From JANYHH01 sp965249745 (GTDB lineage: Bacteria > Deinococcota > Deinococci > Deinococcales > JAAFIG01), in NCBI GenBank assembly GCA_965249745.1, contig OZ252252.1, positions 682,001 to 746,000 on the forward strand: a stretch of DNA of 64,000 nucleotides. The letters are read 5' to 3'. Position 1 is the stretch's first letter. Each line of letters starts with the position of its first letter. Shown in pieces: positions 60,989 to 64,000 of this stretch. The notes under the pieces are model-generated. The model did not search any database and was not told where the DNA came from. It saw nothing but the letters and a program-made list of their open reading frames with translations. The position numbers were made by a program, and so were the translations under genes.

Positions 60989-61381
60989 TCATTCGCGTTC
61001 CATGGCCGCCAGAGCCACGTCCAAGGCGTTCGCCGAGAGGCGAATCTCCAAAATACTGAACAGCAGCGACACCAGCAGCAACCCCAGGCTGGCCGCAAAC
61101 AACCATACCCCCAGCCCCTCGAGTCTTGCCAACAGCACCAGCATCGCCACAACGCAGAGCGCAAAGCTGAACACGCCGAAGCCCTGCATCCAGAGGATCA
61201 GCCGCACGCGGTAGCGTAACGCCCGAATCTGCGTTTGAAGCCGCGCGTCGGGCTGAGCGCGGTGCGCCTCTAAAAGCTGCCGAATCAGCGCCGCCAACGC
61301 GTGAAAGCGCGTTGTGTACGCCAGCATCACCAGTGAGATGGCGGGGAAGAGCAGTGCGGGTGTGGCCAGGGTGATGTCCAT
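60989..61381 (-). CDS. DUF2721 membrane protein
   Basis: A 130-residue protein with three hydrophobic segments (residues ~5-22, ~62-85 and ~90-112) and the DUF2721 pattern TTRFHALAALIRQL...QIRALRYRVRLILWMQ. Function unknown in the family. Orientation with a basic helix-turn in the cytoplasm is likely. Confidence 0.85.
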   Translation of the reverse strand: MDITLATPALLFPAISLVMLAYTTRFHALAALIRQLLEAHRAQPDARLQTQIRALRYRVRLILWMQGFGVFSFALCVVAMLVLLARLEGLGVWLFAASLGLLLVSLLFSILEIRLSANALDVALAAMERE

Positions 61382-61390
61382 GAGATGAAA

Positions 61391-61660
61391 CTACCCGAGC
61401 CAGGCGAGCCTCGCAAATTCACGGGTGAGCCTCGAAGTCTCGAGTTTGCTGCCAGCATCGTGAAAGCGCAGGTTGCCCCCGGCGGGTCGCACGTCCAGAC
61501 CTCTATCGCACCCGCGCCGATGTACGGCAGGCGCTCGGTGTTCGTTTCGAGCGCCAGATTCAATGGTGAGATGATTTCGAGGCGGAGGCTGGACTCGTGA
61601 CCAACTGTGCAAAACGGTTGGTTCTAACTTCCTCGAGCCTGCCCGGATAGTCGAAAGTGC
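61391..61660 (-). pseudogene. Decayed Uma2-type nuclease gene
   Basis: On the minus strand the fragments RTNRFAQLVTSPAS, LEIISPLNL..ERLPYIGAGAIEVWTCD and RFHDAGSKLETSRLTREFARLAWLG lie in different frames. Each matches in order the intact Uma2 protein at 63472-63954 (ETNRFGQVVMSPAT, CIEIASPSNL..LYLNAGATEVWTCD, RFYDRAGELEASRLAPGLPTLVSLG). The middle third, with the nuclease core, is deleted, and at least two frameshifts are present. Confidence 0.7.
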
Positions 61661-61792
61661 CCGCAATCTTTGAGAACCAGCCCTGTCCAAACAGCGGGTG
61701 AAAATATGAACACCGTACGTGTATCGTGGCTTCTGACGGGATGGACGAGGCACGTAGTACCGCTGATCGGCTGTGCGTGTTGGTACCGGTAT

Positions 61793-61875
61793 CATTCGGC
61801 CTCACTCATAGGAGATCGTCACAGACACGCTTTATTGCCTCGAAACTTCAAACGAACTCTGCCGAACTCAGGAAC
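61793..61875 (+). repeat. Dispersed repeat, copy B
   Basis: Best match to copy A at 1140-1220: ATTCGGC, CGTCACAGACAC, TTATTGCCT..AAAC and TGCCGAACTCAG in the same order. It lies directly ahead of the globin gene and may carry its promoter. Confidence 0.45.
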
Positions 61876-61914
61876 CGAAGACTCGAGCGAATGCTTGCCA
61901 GGAAGAGGGATCGC

Positions 61915-62403
61915 ATGGCACAAGAATCCATTCCTAGCCTGTTCGAGTGGGCTGGGGGTATCACGGTGTTCGAGCGTTTGACGGACGTGTTCTACCGCCG
62001 AGTCCAAGAGGATGCGCTGCTGGCTCCCATTTTCAAGCACATGAATCCTGAACACGCTCAACAGGTCGGGCATTTCATTGCGGAAGTAATGGGAGGTCCA
62101 AAACTTTACAGTCAGGGACGCAACAATCAAGGCCACGCGCATATGATCGCGCAACACATGAATCGGCATTTGACCCAAGAGCAGCGCCGCCGTTGGTTTG
62201 ATTTGCTGCTCGATTGCGCCGATGAAGCGGGGCTACCGGACGATCCTGAATTTCGCTCGGCGTTTGTGGGGTATCTCGAGTGGGGTTCGAGATTGGCGGT
62301 TGTGAATTCTCAATCAGGAGTTGCTGCGCCGAATCCTGATTTACCGATGCCGACCTGGAATTGGGGGGCGGTTGGAAAGCCGTACCTCCCCAAACAGTCT
62401 TGA
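61915..62403 (+). CDS. Truncated haemoglobin (group II-like)
   Basis: A 162-residue haem protein: SLFEWAGGITVFERLTDVFYRRVQEDALLAPIF, AQQVGHFIAEVMGGPKLYS, and GHAHMIAQHMNRHLTQEQRRRWFDLLLDCADEAGLP with the proximal His in HAHM and the conserved Trp. Such globins handle oxygen, nitric oxide or peroxide. GGAAGAGGGA precedes the ATG at 61915; a long upstream extension is rejected. Confidence 0.92.
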   Translation: MAQESIPSLFEWAGGITVFERLTDVFYRRVQEDALLAPIFKHMNPEHAQQVGHFIAEVMGGPKLYSQGRNNQGHAHMIAQHMNRHLTQEQRRRWFDLLLDCADEAGLPDDPEFRSAFVGYLEWGSRLAVVNSQSGVAAPNPDLPMPTWNWGAVGKPYLPKQS

Positions 62404-62436
62404 CCGAGAACTCGCATCTGGACTGTTTGGGGAGGT
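62384..62436. terminator. Inverted repeat at the end of the globin gene
   Basis: ACCTCCCCAAACAGTC (62384-62399) and its exact complement (62421-62436) flank the globin stop codon. No T-run follows. Confidence 0.6.
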
Positions 62437-62494
62437 GCGGCCACGATAAGAGTTGCCGTGCCCGCGATTCTTGACATCACAACTGAGCCATTTA

Positions 62495-62887
62495 TCAGAA
62501 CATCTGGGCCGGTGGATGGATTTGCCGTTGATCGTCGTTTTCAAAGACCTTCCAGCCGAGAGCGTCAGCGATCCGGGCCGCCAAGCGCTCACACCAATCA
62601 GGACCTGCGTCGTACGAGCAAACCAATTCTACGAGGTTAATCCGTGCTATGAACGACCCGTCACTCGCGTAATTTCCGCTCGAGTCGCAGGCGTGAAGTT
62701 GAACTGACACCCACGGCTGAACCGACGAGAAGCTCATGGCCCCAGTGGGTCGGAGTTCAGAAAAGCCAGACAGCAACTCGAGCGCTCGGGACGTGTCCGT
62801 GAACGCCGTGTAACGCTCGTCCGAGCAAACCGTTAGGTACCACGACACGCTAACGCCCCCTGAACCCGGTACCGAACAACCCGTCAC
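62495..62887 (-). CDS. Hypothetical protein coupled to the GNAT gene
   Basis: A 130-residue frame starting with GTG directly after the stop of the GNAT gene (TGAGTG). It reads like a real protein: VSWYLTVCSDERYTAFTDTSRALELLSGFSELRPTG, CDSSGNYASDGSFIARINLVELVC, then WCERLAARIADALGWKVFEND. I recall similar uncharacterised proteins but no function. The first ~13 residues may not belong; a GTG at about 62854 opens the conserved-looking part. Confidence 0.65.
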   Translation of the reverse strand: MTGCSVPGSGGVSVSWYLTVCSDERYTAFTDTSRALELLSGFSELRPTGAMSFSSVQPWVSVQLHACDSSGNYASDGSFIARINLVELVCSYDAGPDWCERLAARIADALGWKVFENDDQRQIHPPAQMF

Positions 62888-63358
62888 TCAAGCCTCGAGT
62901 GATTTGGCCATGTTGAGATTGGTGATTTCAAATCCCAGTTTCTCGTACAACCTTCGAGCGGTCAAATTATGCCCGAACACGTGCAGCGCCAAGCGATTCA
63001 ACCCCAAGCGCTTCGCCTCACCCTCCAAGGCGCGCATCGCGCTCGAGGCAATGCCCTGGTTGCGGAAGGCTTCCGCCACGAACAACTCCAGGATGAAGCC
63101 GGTTCCGTCCATGTCCGCCAGCCACAGCACCCCGACCTCGTGACGCAACCCGTCGCGCTCGAGGTGAAGGCTGTACAGGTAATTCTTCTGGGTTGCTAAA
63201 CCGTCGGGTAAGAGGCGTTGGAATTCGTCCTTGGAACGTTGCAACGCGCCCTCAGCTTGCCAGTTGCCCGCCTCTATTTTTTCCTGGGCGTATTCCGGGA
63301 TGGTGCGTTCCAAAAAGCGCTCGAAGCTCTCCTGGGTCATCGGTGAAAGGGTGGTCAT
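62888..63358 (-). CDS. GNAT-family N-acetyltransferase
   Basis: A 156-residue acetyltransferase: the acetyl-CoA loop is EAFRNQGIASSAMRALEGEAKRLGLNRLALHVFGHNLTARRLYEKLGFEITNLNMAKSL, preceded by strands LWLADMDGTGFILELFV. The substrate (amino group of a small molecule or protein) is unknown. The following hypothetical gene begins at its stop codon. Confidence 0.92.
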   Translation of the reverse strand: MTTLSPMTQESFERFLERTIPEYAQEKIEAGNWQAEGALQRSKDEFQRLLPDGLATQKNYLYSLHLERDGLRHEVGVLWLADMDGTGFILELFVAEAFRNQGIASSAMRALEGEAKRLGLNRLALHVFGHNLTARRLYEKLGFEITNLNMAKSLEA

Positions 63359-63471
63359 ACCAAGTTATCCAATTCCTCCTGAGTTCGGCGTAGTCAGGTT
63401 AATGTTTGAAGACAATAGAGTGCGCTTACGACGCAAACATGGATTAGCCGAATCGTGCCGTTATCAATAAG

Positions 63472-63954
63472 CTATCCGAGTGAGACGAGCGTCGGTAATC
63501 CCGGAGCCAGCCTTGAAGCCTCGAGTTCGCCCGCCCTGTCGTAAAAGCGCACGTTCTTCTTCAGGTCACACGTCCAGACTTCGGTCGCACCCGCGTTCAG
63601 GTACAGCAACCGTTTGGCTTTCATCTCGAGGTTGGACGGAGAGGCGATCTCGATGCAGAGTTCCGGCGCGTTCAGAAAAACATCCTGGCTGAGATGAGCT
63701 TGCAGAAATGTGGATGACAACCAAGCGACATCGGCGACCTTGACGCCATCAGAGGTCTCAATTGGGCATTCCTGGGCGACGCTGCCACCTACGATATGTT
63801 GCCGGATCAGGTCTTGGATCGCGCCCTGGAACGAGCCGCGCCAGGATGTTGCTGGACTCATAACAACCTGTCCAAAACGGTTGGTTTCAATCTTGAACGG
63901 TAAATCCATCGAGCTGGGATGGACTATCACTTCGCGCCAGGTCACCGGAATCAC
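63472..63954 (-). CDS. Uma2-family putative restriction-endonuclease-fold protein
   Basis: A 160-residue PD-(D/E)xK-fold protein of the Uma2 (DUF820) family: ETNRFGQVVMSPAT, GVKVADVAWLS (Asp), ELCIEIASPSNLEMKAKRLLYLNAGATEVWTCD (E-x-x-S region and Lys), and a C terminus LAPGLPTLVSLG. The usual ExK element is recognisable as EIASPSN..K. Biochemical role is not established for the family, which is often multi-copy. A decayed relative is at 61391-61660. The start may be an inner ATG at residue 16. Confidence 0.85.
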   Translation of the reverse strand: MIPVTWREVIVHPSSMDLPFKIETNRFGQVVMSPATSWRGSFQGAIQDLIRQHIVGGSVAQECPIETSDGVKVADVAWLSSTFLQAHLSQDVFLNAPELCIEIASPSNLEMKAKRLLYLNAGATEVWTCDLKKNVRFYDRAGELEASRLAPGLPTLVSLG

Positions 63955-63968
63955 CTCTAAACAGCAGT

Positions 63969-64000
63969 TTAGCCGATCTCCTCGAAGACGCCGAGCTTCC
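63969..64000 (-). CDS. 3' end of an unidentified gene
   Basis: On the minus strand the last codons read KLGVFEEIG and TAA (63971-63969), with the frame open to the window edge. Only ten codons are visible, so nothing can be said about function. Confidence 0.3.
   Translation of the reverse strand, partial: KLGVFEEIG

Overview
The window reads as chromosome of a Deinococcota bacterium (inferred). G+C is high by eye. 23S rRNA, 5S rRNA and tRNA-Gly form a unit with no 16S rRNA in front of it, the arrangement known from Thermus. At least ten genes have a TANNNT -10 box ending 6-8 bases before the start codon, the leaderless layout documented in Deinococcus. Gene content agrees: manganese catalase, UvsE-type UV endonuclease, ComB, M42 peptidase, LysM-NlpC/P60 hydrolase and a GMC/gluconate-dehydrogenase operon. 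The palindrome CTCGAG occurs about every 200-250 bases in genes and spacers (22 in the first 5 kb by hand count, roughly ten-fold above expectation), but once in the 2.9 kb 23S gene and about once in the AT-rich island.

Layout. 1-5 kb: 3' end of a baseplate J-like gene, an ABC exporter, a SUFU-domain gene broken by a 62-bp insertion, and a TetR regulator. 5-13.5 kb: an NmrA-like protein; a minus-strand set of two oligopeptide/nickel-type permeases, a binding protein and an acetamidase/formamidase, without ATPase genes; an alpha/beta hydrolase; an APH-like kinase. 13.6-19.8 kb: a THUMP methyltransferase, a DUF5666 lipoprotein, glutamine synthetase, a small lipoprotein and a DOMON-like protein. 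19.85-20.76 kb: an AT-rich island with three perfect hairpins and two candidate small genes. 21-24.3 kb: Mn catalase, divergent AraC regulator, DUF6624 remnant, HAD phosphatase.

24.3-29.3 kb: pheS and pheT (minus strand) are separated by a small outer-membrane-like gene and by a 528-bp unit in which a DUF559 nuclease-like gene lies between 69-bp imperfect inverted repeats. Ahead of pheS is a promoter, a nine-codon leader ORF and a terminator hairpin, i.e. a candidate attenuator. 29.3-34 kb: M42 peptidase, LysM-NlpC/P60, a GGDEF protein and methylmalonyl-CoA mutase large subunit. 34.4-37.8 kb: 23S, 5S and tRNA-Gly. 38-42.3 kb: a frameshifted small gene, a HemC-like protein without the cofactor cysteine, two SDRs and a pilin-like lipoprotein.

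42.4-46.9 kb is a four-gene overlapping operon: gluconate-dehydrogenase-subunit-3-like protein, GMC oxidoreductase, GH1-like glycosidase, alpha/beta hydrolase. It suggests release, oxidation and lactone opening of a sugar. 47-53.7 kb: AraC, DUF3291, a B3/B4 gene broken by a 14-bp duplication, LLM oxidoreductase, aroA, and an epoxide-hydrolase-like enzyme with its TetR regulator and two shared operator sequences. 54-64 kb: rpe-comB, uvsE, a lipoprotein, thioredoxin-CcdA, MarR-VOC, DUF2721, truncated haemoglobin, GNAT, and one intact plus one decayed Uma2-type nuclease gene.

Short duplications and small indels are frequent. Several genes are broken by them, and in one case restoring the frame also restores a CTCGAG site.
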